A DNA stretch of 23,545 nt from positions 1-23,545 of IMG/VR virus record IMGVR_UViG_3300048837_000386, one strand, 5' to 3'. The notes beneath the pieces are model-generated. The model did no database searches. It was given only the letters and a program-made list of their open reading frames with translations, and was not told the origin of the DNA. Made by a program: the position numbers and the translations under genes. The stretch comes from a virus. Below, piece after piece: positions 5,520 to 12,456 of the stretch (position 1 is its first letter; each line of letters begins with the position of its first letter).

Positions 5520-5885
5520 TCACCTCATTGTCTTTGATTTTAAGAACATTATTTCGTCAAACCCATACCTTTTAATTGGTATATCATGTTTGACGCAAAA
5601 GTCAATCTCCTTCTTGATTCCCTTTGATTCTTCCCAGCCGTCAAGCTCGATGATCCACATTTCATCTGCCCATTTTTCAAGGAATGTCACATCTTGTTTC
5701 AAATAAAAATCTGTTTCAGTCGGATTCCCGATATAGTTTGAAATCGTATGGCTATGGGCTATCGGTGAAAATACGGTATATCCGCATTCCATTAGAACAC
5801 CTGCGACATGGCAGATGCTCTGGAATCGTGTTTCGCGTATCGTGCGTGAATCATGGCTGTATGGGCTTGCAAGGTAAATGTTCAT
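5520..5885 (-). CDS. DUF1937 family protein (nucleoside 2-deoxyribosyltransferase-like fold)
   Basis: The protein is 121 aa. It opens MNIYLASPYSHDSRTIRETR, and continues VAGVLMECGYTVFSPIAHSH, then EKWADEMWIIELDGWEESKG and EIDFCVKHDIPI. That order (Y-L-A-S-P-Y-S-H, L-x-x-G-Y-x-V-F-S-P-I, D-E-x-W-x-x-x-x-D-G-W-x-x-S-x-G-x-x-x-E) is the DUF1937 layout, a branch of the nucleoside deoxyribosyltransferase-like fold. Members are often in phages and are thought to work on nucleotides or related metabolites, but no activity is established that I can cite. ThyX nearby makes a nucleotide link plausible. It overlaps the methyltransferase stop by 4 nt. Confidence 0.8.
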   Translation of the reverse strand: MNIYLASPYSHDSRTIRETRFQSICHVAGVLMECGYTVFSPIAHSHTISNYIGNPTETDFYLKQDVTFLEKWADEMWIIELDGWEESKGIKKEIDFCVKHDIPIKRYGFDEIMFLKSKTMR

Positions 5886-7801
5886 ATGATTTCCTCTCCA
5901 AATAAATCAAGTTGTTTTGGTCTGTTTTCGACTTGCATGAGATGTTTCACGGCGTGTTTATAATATGATTCTTTAAGTTCAATACCTATATATTTTCTTC
6001 CCATTAAAAGAGACTGATAACCTTCAGACCCTATTCCACCAAAGGGGCTTAAAACGGTATCGCCTTTGTTTGTCCATAATTCAACGCAACGGGCTATTGT
6101 TTGTAGTTGTAGGGGACAATTTTTAACAATACACCCCTCAGCCGTGTAAGATTCATCATCAAGAACTCTAATATTCCACACATGAGAAAAACCAGCATCT
6201 TGAATTTTTGACACTCTTTTCCATGCCCCATCTTCAACAATTTTCCCGAATGAATGATGTGCATTATCCTTAGGAATAAGCATTATCCATTCTTGTCTTT
6301 TATAGACTTTTCTTCCTTCAATGATTTTATACCCGGGTTTTCTTCCTGGGTAAATAGATACAATCTTGTTTTTGCATCTTTGAATAACAATGGACATTCC
6401 AAGCAAAAGAGCCCTTGAGACAGAAGTAGCATGTGTTTTTCCATGTTTATCTACATGGCCATCGCCTGATAAATAACCTGACAACAAAAATTCCGATTGT
6501 CTTTCATTCAAACAAATGCCCTCAATAGGGACATGTTTCTCGTGGGCAAGTTTTCCGCATTTTTCAAGGATTGTTTTCAAATTGTTTGAAACTTTTTTTA
6601 ATCTGAATTGAGTTGAATTGCCTATGATATGTTTATTCCCAAAAAAATCAATCCCAACATTGTCTTCAAACTCCTGATATTTGTGGTTCCCAACACTTAT
6701 GAAAAAATCATTTCGTGTTCCGACATGGCCATCCGCAAGAAACCGACCCACTACCCACCATTCTCTATCCGTCAAAATTTCTTCACTTATTACAGGTGGA
6801 AGTTTTTGATTCACATAGCACTTTTCAAGATCTTTAGCGTCTTTCCATTCGGGGTCATTAAACTTCTTTGTTGGATGATATTTATATTGCAAAGATCTTG
6901 ACCATATTTTATGTGTAGGAGTTGTTATAAGATTAGGTACGCCAGTGGCTTTAGTCCTTACAACCTCTTTGAATCCAGTGTACTCCTTGGCTATAACGGG
7001 TTTCCAGTCCCCATTGTGTGTTAGTACAAGATCCCCGATGTTTATGGATTCGATAGATTTAAAACCTTCGTTTGATAAAACAAGGGAACCTTCAGAAAGA
7101 CAAATATGCCTCTCATCTTCCTTGTCTCTTGCCATTCTATAATTCAAAGTTTTTGTTTGGTCAATGTCAAGCCAGATGGGATCAGCATATCGTCGCCAAA
7201 CATTGTGACTGTATTTTATCCCTTTTTCTGTAGGTTCATTTTCTCCATGGAATGATTCGAACCCATTAGGATGTCCAATCCTTTCAGGATTTTCTCCGGG
7301 CTTTCTGAACGTGCAAATATAGTCTGGGAGACCTTGGCGACACATGGAGCTGTCTTTCTGGATTTGTTTGTGCATAAGACCAAGAGATTTTGTTCTCGTG
7401 GCTTCAATCAAGGGGTCTTTCCAAATACAAACTTCTGAGTGATATATAAAACCAGCCTTTTGAAACAACCGGATTATATCACCCCTGAAATCTTTTAGCC
7501 CAATCACTCCGTCTCTTTCTTTCATACTTGGAATATTCATACAATGCACAGAAACAAGACGTCCATTCATGATAACACGGTATAGATCGTTTACAAGAAA
7601 TGAAAAGTGGGTATTAAATTCTTCATCAGTTTTGCAATTTCCCATATCTCTATCAGAATTTGAATATGTGAACAACGACGCGAACGGGGGCGAGAAAATT
7701 GAATAATGGATTGAATTGTCTGGTATTCCCTTTATAACCTCAACGCAATCTCCGTGATACATTGCAAAGTTGTCTGTAATTGTTTGATCGATTATTTCCA
7801 T
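5882..7801 (-). CDS. DNA methyltransferase (amino-methylating, permuted class) interrupted by a LAGLIDADG intein
   Basis: The 639-aa product is a 311-residue methyltransferase split by a 328-residue intein (C234-N561). In the host protein, motif IV is FSPPF (36-40), followed by ASLFTYSNSDRDMGN, while motif I (SPFGGIGSEG, 585-594) comes at the C-terminus. This order (IV before I) defines the beta-type amino methyltransferases; the SPPF tetrapeptide is compatible with N4-cytosine or N6-adenine. Extein segments such as VSVHCMNIPSMKERDG, QKDSSMCRQGLPDY and DERHI/CPLQLQTI are typical of phage enzymes encoded beside a SNF2-like helicase. The intein sits between I233 and the Cys of CPLQ, in a very conserved block. 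The gene starts 2 nt after the helicase stop. It probably marks phage DNA against host restriction. Confidence 0.92.
   Translation of the reverse strand: MEIIDQTITDNFAMYHGDCVEVIKGIPDNSIHYSIFSPPFASLFTYSNSDRDMGNCKTDEEFNTHFSFLVNDLYRVIMNGRLVSVHCMNIPSMKERDGVIGLKDFRGDIIRLFQKAGFIYHSEVCIWKDPLIEATRTKSLGLMHKQIQKDSSMCRQGLPDYICTFRKPGENPERIGHPNGFESFHGENEPTEKGIKYSHNVWRRYADPIWLDIDQTKTLNYRMARDKEDERHICLSEGSLVLSNEGFKSIESINIGDLVLTHNGDWKPVIAKEYTGFKEVVRTKATGVPNLITTPTHKIWSRSLQYKYHPTKKFNDPEWKDAKDLEKCYVNQKLPPVISEEILTDREWWVVGRFLADGHVGTRNDFFISVGNHKYQEFEDNVGIDFFGNKHIIGNSTQFRLKKVSNNLKTILEKCGKLAHEKHVPIEGICLNERQSEFLLSGYLSGDGHVDKHGKTHATSVSRALLLGMSIVIQRCKNKIVSIYPGRKPGYKIIEGRKVYKRQEWIMLIPKDNAHHSFGKIVEDGAWKRVSKIQDAGFSHVWNIRVLDDESYTAEGCIVKNCPLQLQTIARCVELWTNKGDTVLSPFGGIGSEGYQSLLMGRKYIGIELKESYYKHAVKHLMQVENRPKQLDLFGEEII
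6119..7102 (-). mobile_element. Intein with LAGLIDADG homing endonuclease domain inside the methyltransferase
   Basis: The 328 codons run from Cys (residue 234) to Asn (561), followed by an extein Cys. Block A is CLSEGSLVLSNEGFKSIE. Block B is GVPNLITTPTHKIW with T-x-x-H. Two dodecapeptides mark the endonuclease: VVGRFLADGHVG (350-361) and LSGYLSGDGHVD (440-451). Block F is VWNIRVLDDESYTAEG and block G is CIVKN before the +1 Cys. The penultimate residue is Lys instead of the usual His. The flanks close seamlessly as DERHI-CPLQLQT, a natural methyltransferase sequence. It should be both a self-splicing protein and a mobile element. Confidence 0.93.
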
Positions 7802-7803
7802 TG

Positions 7804-9177
7804 CTATCCCCTTATAAATGATGGAATATTCATTTTTGTTTTTGTTTCATATTTGGTTTCATTTCTTGTCGTCTTCAGTATATCTTTTCTCATTATTTCT
7901 TTCATATGGGAAATCATACCGGACTTCATTATTTCCATATCCCTTTCTTTCCTTTTGATATTTTCTACGACAAGCCCCTCTCTTTCTCCTGTTATGATAT
8001 TTACATGCACTTGTTTTTTTTGACCGAAACGCCAGCATCTTCTAACTGCTTGATACATCTCCTCAAATGAATCAGACAGTCCAACAAATGACATATTGTT
8101 ACAATTCTGCCAATTCATACCATGGCCACAAATAGACGGTTTTGTGATAAGGACTTTTATCTTGTTGTCTTGAAAATCAAGCATGGATTGTTCTTTGTGG
8201 ATTTCTGAGTCAGATCCCTTGACCTCAACGCAATCTTTTATGAGTCTTTTAAGCTCGGAACTTTCGTCGTTTAAATTGCACCATACTATATGATTATCAG
8301 TTGATGAATTTACGACTTCAGCGGCACGAACACATCTTTCTTTTAGAGACTCTTTTCTTGCATGATTCCTTTCGAGCATTGTTTTTGCTGGTTCGACAAA
8401 AAGAGATGAATTTTCACCGGAATATGGGATTACATGATTATGATATATGAGATCTGGCAAATCATACATTGAACCATCGAATCCTATATCATATGGAGAC
8501 GAAATCATCAACGCCCATGATGAAACAAACTCCCAGAACCTATGATCTTTAACATGGCCCATCAATCTCCAATTACCCGTATCTTTTGTATCATTCACAA
8601 AAAACATTGAAAGCATTTCAGACCGAGTCATAATGTTCAAAAAATGCGATGTTCCACCAAGTTCTGTATAATCATTAGGCGAAGGTGTGGCCGTGGCGCA
8701 TAATTTATATGGGGTTTTTGAAAAAACCTCAATAAGATAATTTCTTGTTTTGCCTGCGAAATCCTTGAGTATCCCTGATTCATCCAGAATAATTCCACCG
8801 ATATCTGAAATATTGAAATTTTTTATTTTTTCATAGTTTGTTACATTTATTCCATTTTTAAGATCATTTGAATCTTTGCATACATTTACATCATATCCGA
8901 ATTTCTCGCCCTCTCTTTTCGTTTGTTTTGAAACAGCAAGAGGTGCCAGTATCAAGACTGGTTTATTTGTATGCCTGTTGACATGAAACGCCCATTCAAG
9001 AGATTGTATTGTTTTGCCAAGTCCAGTACCTTCAAACAATGCTGATTTCCCCTTAAATAAAGACCATCGAACACATGCCATTTGCCAATCCATCAATAGT
9101 GGATTAAAAGTATCAACCTCAAAACCAGAAGGATTATGCACTATCCTTTTTTTAAATAAAAAATCATGATAGTCCAA
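7804..9177 (-). CDS. SNF2-like superfamily 2 helicase/translocase
   Basis: The 457-aa protein has all main SF2 motifs: Q-like MDWQ (29-32), Walker A EGTGLGKT (49-56), motif Ia LILAPLAV (75-82), Walker B ILDES (130-134, with S in place of A/x-H), motif III TATPSPND (162-169), motif V GHGMNWQNC (351-359) and motif VI QAVRRCWRFGQ (376-386). The R-x-x-R-x-G-Q finger is the SNF2/Swi2 form. It is short for a SNF2 protein and has no accessory nuclease. It directly precedes the methyltransferase, a pairing frequent in phages. The first codon is TTG: AAGGAGG lies 5 nt before it and no ATG fits. It may remodel or load the methyltransferase or replication proteins; this is inference. Confidence 0.88.
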   Translation of the reverse strand: MDYHDFLFKKRIVHNPSGFEVDTFNPLLMDWQMACVRWSLFKGKSALFEGTGLGKTIQSLEWAFHVNRHTNKPVLILAPLAVSKQTKREGEKFGYDVNVCKDSNDLKNGINVTNYEKIKNFNISDIGGIILDESGILKDFAGKTRNYLIEVFSKTPYKLCATATPSPNDYTELGGTSHFLNIMTRSEMLSMFFVNDTKDTGNWRLMGHVKDHRFWEFVSSWALMISSPYDIGFDGSMYDLPDLIYHNHVIPYSGENSSLFVEPAKTMLERNHARKESLKERCVRAAEVVNSSTDNHIVWCNLNDESSELKRLIKDCVEVKGSDSEIHKEQSMLDFQDNKIKVLITKPSICGHGMNWQNCNNMSFVGLSDSFEEMYQAVRRCWRFGQKKQVHVNIITGEREGLVVENIKRKERDMEIMKSGMISHMKEIMRKDILKTTRNETKYETKTKMNIPSFIRG

Positions 9178-9179
9178 AA

Positions 9180-9389
9180 CTACCTCCTTGATTTCAGATC
9201 ATGGCAAACATCACACAAGCCATCTTTGGCGGGTTTCGACGGCTTGTAAAAAATTCCGATTGTTTGGTGGACATTTGGGCAATATGCCGGTTTTGATGTT
9301 TCGTTTAAAAATTCCGGCCTAACATATCTTCCGCATTTGCACATTGGCGGATATCCGACAGGTTCAAAAACTTTTCCAAGCGAGATCAT
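9180..9389 (-). CDS. Small zinc-ribbon protein
   Basis: This 69-aa protein has several Cys pairs: CKCG (17-20), a single Cys in AYCPN, and CDVCHD near the end (59-64). This suggests one or two zinc sites. There are no other recognisable features. Overlap of its ATG with the upstream stop by 4 nt, and its stop just before the helicase ribosome site, place it firmly in the operon. It may be a nucleic-acid-binding accessory factor, but the sequence alone does not show that. Confidence 0.5.
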   Translation of the reverse strand: MISLGKVFEPVGYPPMCKCGRYVRPEFLNETSKPAYCPNVHQTIGIFYKPSKPAKDGLCDVCHDLKSRR

Positions 9390-9802
9390 AAATATTCCTC
9401 CATGGTTATTGGTGGTGGGATGATTACTCCAAAAAAATCTTTTGCAAATCCGATCACTCTGTTTATGTAGTCGGACATGTCTTTTTCGGTGTAGTCTTTA
9501 TGAGAAACAGTGATTTGAAACGTGCCACATTTCGATATTTTTTTCAAGCCCAATTTTTCCTTTAATGCTTCGTGCCATTCGTCTTTCACCATTCCTGTTT
9601 CATTGAAAAGTGTTTTTTCAAGGAATGGGAGAATCCCGGCATGATAATAACCAAGCTGGTCAAGGCTTTTCATCGGAATATATTTTTCAAAAGTTACTTT
9701 TACCCTTCCGTATTTTGAAAGTTTTTCTGGAAGGTCATTTAGGCTTTTTTCCCAATTAAACCGGCCTTGTTTTGGGTTGCAATATCTTATGTGTTTTTTC
9801 AT
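9386..9802 (-). CDS. NinB-like recombination protein (tentative)
   Basis: The protein is 138 aa from the ATG at 9802; a TTG two codons earlier is possible. The parts are a strand-rich N-terminus (YGRVKVTFEKYIPMKSLDQL, then GYYHAGILPFLEK), and a C-terminus ending YINRVIGFAKDFFGVIIPPP. The phrase K-S-L-D-Q-x-x-Y-Y and the ending F-A-x-x-x-F-G-V-x-I-P-P-P are seen in phage proteins annotated as NinB-like or 'recombination'. NinB/Orf proteins bind single-stranded DNA and help load annealing proteins. A Rad52-like annealing protein and an exonuclease are encoded upstream, so this fits. I would put the family at better than even only for a general recombination role. Confidence 0.4.
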   Translation of the reverse strand: MKKHIRYCNPKQGRFNWEKSLNDLPEKLSKYGRVKVTFEKYIPMKSLDQLGYYHAGILPFLEKTLFNETGMVKDEWHEALKEKLGLKKISKCGTFQITVSHKDYTEKDMSDYINRVIGFAKDFFGVIIPPPITMEEYL

Positions 9803-9804
9803 AA

Positions 9805-10812
9805 TCAAATATATTCCACACTATGTTCAACTTCTGGTTTTGTTCCAGATAGAATAGCATTTCCGCACGTAATTCTTCCGAGGTCTTCGTCATATGAAGG
9901 AACAAAAACAAGAACCTCAAATCCTTCATTTTTCAAATCTTCTTCGACTTTTTTATAAGGTGTGAAATATTCATATCCTCCTGTAGTCGTGATTTTATTT
10001 TCATCACATGATTTTGTTTTATGCAAAGGAGTAATTTTAACCATAAATTTATTCGGATTGAAAAGAGATTTAAGTTTTTTGGCATCAATTTCATAATCAT
10101 CCGCAAGCGCAAAATTCAAAGCATATTTCCTGCCAATTGGATCAATTAAGTTTTTACCAATTTCTGAAATCTCATTAAGAGACAATGAAGATCCATTAAA
10201 CATATCATTTCTTTGATCATCATTGGTTGAATTGATAGAAAATTGAAGCCCGGCGGCACCGCGAAATTTTTCATTTTTAATTTCAATTGTCCACTCATTT
10301 AAAAATTCCATGAGTTTTTTATTTTTCTTTGGCAACATAGTTGATATAACAGGATGCACGTGCGATCTATTGATATAGGGTCTTACGATTTTCAACAAAT
10401 CTTTTCCAAAAGTTATTACATTTTTATTCCAAGTAGGTTCTCCCATTCTTGCAACATGAACATTCAATCTTTTTGTTGCTTGAACTTCTGGATAAAATTT
10501 CAAAGCATTGACAACTTGATTTTTCAAATCATTGTATGTCGCATTAATAGCGCGGCCATTGTTAACTTTTGGCACATCACAGAATTTACAATTCGATGCA
10601 CATGAGTATTGAGAAGAAATTGTAACAACCCATTTTTCTTCAAGCGGCATTATTTTTCCATTCGGAACACCATCAATTTCTTTTGTTAATCCGAGAAAAT
10701 CAGCTTTCACATTATTTATTGCGCCATAATCACCAATTGAAAGAAATTCAAGTTTTCCTTTTTCTCCATCCATTATTGCGATTTTCCCTGTGGGAATGTT
10801 ATAAATTTTCAT
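9805..10812 (-). CDS. RlmN/Cfr-like radical SAM protein
   Basis: The protein is 335 aa from the ATG at 10812 (MKIYNIPTGKIAIMDGEKGK), which has an ideal AGGAG 7 nt upstream; a further 15 in-frame codons upstream are unlikely to be used. The 4Fe-4S motif is SSQYSCASNCKFCD (C71, C75, C78; C-x3-C-x2-C). R-M-G-E-P-T-W-N (GEP at 124-126) and the C-terminal RITCGNAI (C316) match RlmN (SSQVGC, MGEP, ACGQL), which methylates C2 of A2503 in 23S rRNA and of A37 in some tRNAs through a methyl-Cys. The second RlmN Cys, normally a few residues before SSQ, appears to be Thr or Val here, so the reaction may differ. The substrate is unknown. It has its own promoter-like region upstream. Confidence 0.82.
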   Translation of the reverse strand: MKIYNIPTGKIAIMDGEKGKLEFLSIGDYGAINNVKADFLGLTKEIDGVPNGKIMPLEEKWVVTISSQYSCASNCKFCDVPKVNNGRAINATYNDLKNQVVNALKFYPEVQATKRLNVHVARMGEPTWNKNVITFGKDLLKIVRPYINRSHVHPVISTMLPKKNKKLMEFLNEWTIEIKNEKFRGAAGLQFSINSTNDDQRNDMFNGSSLSLNEISEIGKNLIDPIGRKYALNFALADDYEIDAKKLKSLFNPNKFMVKITPLHKTKSCDENKITTTGGYEYFTPYKKVEEDLKNEGFEVLVFVPSYDEDLGRITCGNAILSGTKPEVEHSVEYI

Positions 10813-10824
10813 TTTACTTCTCCT

Positions 10825-10847
10825 ATATAATTTTTTTAAAATTATAT
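10825..10847 (-). promoter_or_regulatory. Extended -10 promoter within a perfect 10-bp inverted repeat, upstream of the radical SAM gene
   Basis: ATATAATTTT and AAAATTATAT are perfect arms around a 3-nt centre. On the minus strand TGATATAAT (10849-10841) is an extended -10 with a consensus TATAAT, but no good -35. Transcription would begin near 10834, right before the AGGAG of the radical SAM gene. The arms could be an operator overlapping the start site, or an mRNA hairpin. A TATAAT also occurs on the plus strand (10826-10831). Confidence 0.5.
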
Positions 10848-10876
10848 CATCTCTCATCCTGGCGCATATGTGTTAC

Positions 10877-10989
10877 GGGCAGAACCAAGAATTGTTTGGG
10901 AAAAACGGGGATGACATGTTGACTGATTGTAACGTAGTTCAGGAACTTAGCATCAGTCGGCTCCGTTGCAGGAGTCTGCCCTATTTTTT
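10877..10989 (+). ncRNA. Candidate structured RNA with nested stems and a T-tract (strand tentative)
   Basis: This stretch lies in the only sizeable gap of the early region. P1 is GGGCA (10877-10881) with TGCCC (10977-10981). P3 is GACTGAT (10921-10927) with ATCAGTC (10952-10958), capped by AGTT-CAGG-AACT. P2 is GGCTCC-gttgca-GGAGTC (10959-10976). A weak stem pairs CCAA with TTGG (10885-10899). P3, P2 and the P1 3' strand abut without a gap, and T6 follows at 10984-10989, as at a rho-independent end. The P2 pair G-T is allowed on the plus strand and mismatched on the minus. There is no clear plus-strand promoter. I match it to no known RNA family. Confidence 0.38.
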
Positions 10990-11388
10990 CTTAAATTCCC
11001 TGACTTTGTGTTTACATTCAGGGCATTCATAAATCGTTTCAGACTGGGTTTTCCCATCTTTCCAGTCTATAATGATCATTTCTTTTTTGCATTTATCACA
11101 GGTCATTTTGAACCGTCCTTTCGTTCGGCTTTTCCATTTTGTCATGGATATACCAAAAAGATCGAATAATTTTTTCCTGTTCTCAAGCCGTGGCTTCTGT
11201 GATTTATCACACCAAAAAACAATGGCTGTAGGTGTTACGTCGATCATTTCGGCCATCCTTCTTGTTGATATCCCATCCGCGATCATAATGCAAGCCAAAA
11301 GGTCATTACTGCAAATGTTTTCATCTTCCATCATTTCACGGGCTTTTTTGATTTGCATTTCCTTGATAATTGATCTTGGTGTAGGCAT
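10981..11388 (-). CDS. HTH regulator with C-terminal zinc ribbon
   Basis: The 135-aa protein has an N-terminal helical part with an HTH (LACIMIADGISTRRMAEMID, then VTPTAIVFWCDKSQKPRLEN) that resembles the XRE group: the recognition helix is V-T-P-T-A-I-V-F-W and is followed by a K-P-R-like turn. The C-terminus (CDKCKKEMIIIDWKDG, then YECPECKHKV) is a four-Cys zinc ribbon. An HTH-ribbon fusion could regulate early or late transcription. Its stop is close to the candidate structured RNA, and the three final Lys codons make up the T-tract on the other strand. The ATG overlaps the upstream stop by one base (TAATG). Confidence 0.6.
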   Translation of the reverse strand: MPTPRSIIKEMQIKKAREMMEDENICSNDLLACIMIADGISTRRMAEMIDVTPTAIVFWCDKSQKPRLENRKKLFDLFGISMTKWKSRTKGRFKMTCDKCKKEMIIIDWKDGKTQSETIYECPECKHKVREFKKK

Positions 11389-11588
11389 TATTCACCCTTC
11401 ATTTTGGCGATTAGATCGTGGTTTTCTTTCAAAGTATGCTCGATGTAGGCCGGTGCATGAATTGAACCTATAAGCCACCATTCTGGACTGGAATCATATT
11501 TTTGGGCATCATTAAGGCTTACGGCTTTTATGTCGCCACGTTCCTTGTGTTCATACACAAAGACAGCGCATTTTTTGCAATTATTCAT
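11388..11588 (-). CDS. Small Cys-containing hypothetical protein
   Basis: The protein is 66 aa from the ATG at 11588 (MNNCKKCAVFVYEHKERGDI). This start makes a 4-nt overlap with the upstream stop, with AAGGA 10 nt before it; a TTG nine bases earlier sits too close to that site. C-K-K-C at the N-terminus is the only motif. The rest (DSSPEWWLIGSIHAPAYIEH) gives no family. It is part of the early operon. Confidence 0.5.
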   Translation of the reverse strand: MNNCKKCAVFVYEHKERGDIKAVSLNDAQKYDSSPEWWLIGSIHAPAYIEHTLKENHDLIAKMKGE

Positions 11589-11800
11589 TTGACCCAAATC
11601 CTTTCATATTTTGCATCATAAAAATCGAACTCACTGCATTCGATTATTTGATATCCGTCATAAACTTTCACGCATTCGTCTTTTGATGTGGACCAATAAA
11701 CAACCGGGATAGTATCTGTTAACATGTGGGCGGCCAATATACATGTAACCCCAATAATCAATCCGCAAGCAATTGATAAGACATAATTTATTATGTTCAT
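11585..11800 (-). CDS. Small single-pass membrane protein
   Basis: The 71-aa protein has one N-terminal hydrophobic segment (INYVLSIACGLIIGVTCILA) and a short polar tail (KDECVKVYDGYQIIECSEFD, then FYDAKYERIW) with two Cys that could form a disulfide in the periplasm if the tail is exported. The segment could be a signal anchor. There is no lysis or exclusion motif I recognise. Its ATG overlaps the upstream stop by 4 nt. Confidence 0.5.
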   Translation of the reverse strand: MNIINYVLSIACGLIIGVTCILAAHMLTDTIPVVYWSTSKDECVKVYDGYQIIECSEFDFYDAKYERIWVK

Positions 11801-12453
11801 ATATTTAACTCCTCCAAAACTTCAAGATTCATCATGTTCCATTTCTGTATAGCTCCGTTGTCAACTCGCTTCACGATTACATCATATTTATATTCTCCGG
11901 TATCTTGAGGCATGACATGAATAACATTCGATTTTAAATGACTTGTTTTGTGGCGAACAACGCAACCCGGTATCGTATTCGAATGATTGCACTCTGCCCA
12001 GATCTCTTTTTTGATGAAAACGACTTTTTCGTTCCGGCAATCAATACCCGTGATATCCCGGACCATTAATTTACAAACATCTCGACCAGGATCATAATTA
12101 TAAAAATGGCAAACCGGGCACTGGCAACCTTCAAGGATTGAAAACTGGTCAAGAAAATGAGGAATAGATATTTTTACGGTTTCATTCTTTCTATTTTCTT
12201 TATTTTTGATAGCATTTTCTCGCAATTCCGGATTTGATGATGGAGCTGGTTTTTTCTCGTCTCTTAAAACAACCCAGTCCTCGGGTTTTATATTGTAAAT
12301 CGTTTCGAACTTGGAAATAATTCTGTCTTTCGTCGGGCGTTTAATTCCCTTCTTATAATAACTAATCATAGGATCTGAAACGCCGATCCTTGACGCGATT
12401 TTTAGATTTGTTTCTTTTATCTTATTCAGCTTGAACATTCCGATTGTTTCCAT
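11797..12453 (-). CDS. CI/XRE-type HTH protein with Cys-rich C-terminal domain
   Basis: The protein is 218 aa. The N-terminal helix-turn-helix is LKIASRIGVSDPMISYYKKG (17-36), followed by IKRPTKDRIISKFETIYNIK, which is the usual XRE/CI layout. A charged linker (residues ~68-92, K/N/E-rich) leads to a second domain with CQCPVCHFYNYDPGRDVCKL and later single Cys and His (DCRNEK, ECNHSN, GCVVRH), which could bind metal. There is no LexA-type Ser-Lys protease motif, so this is not a RecA-cleavable repressor. It may sense another signal. A candidate operator lies 2 kb upstream (14606-14627). The LRR mini-protein gene ends 4 nt before its start. Confidence 0.6.
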   Translation of the reverse strand: METIGMFKLNKIKETNLKIASRIGVSDPMISYYKKGIKRPTKDRIISKFETIYNIKPEDWVVLRDEKKPAPSSNPELRENAIKNKENRKNETVKISIPHFLDQFSILEGCQCPVCHFYNYDPGRDVCKLMVRDITGIDCRNEKVVFIKKEIWAECNHSNTIPGCVVRHKTSHLKSNVIHVMPQDTGEYKYDVIVKRVDNGAIQKWNMMNLEVLEELNI

Positions 12454-12456
12454 TTT

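Noticed and set aside
10877-10981. tRNA-like 7-bp pairing GGGCAGA with TCTGCCC
   Set aside because: There is no TTCRA loop, no proper anticodon arm and the inner spacing is too long even for a Ser/Sec type; the two last bases of the stem are better used in P2.
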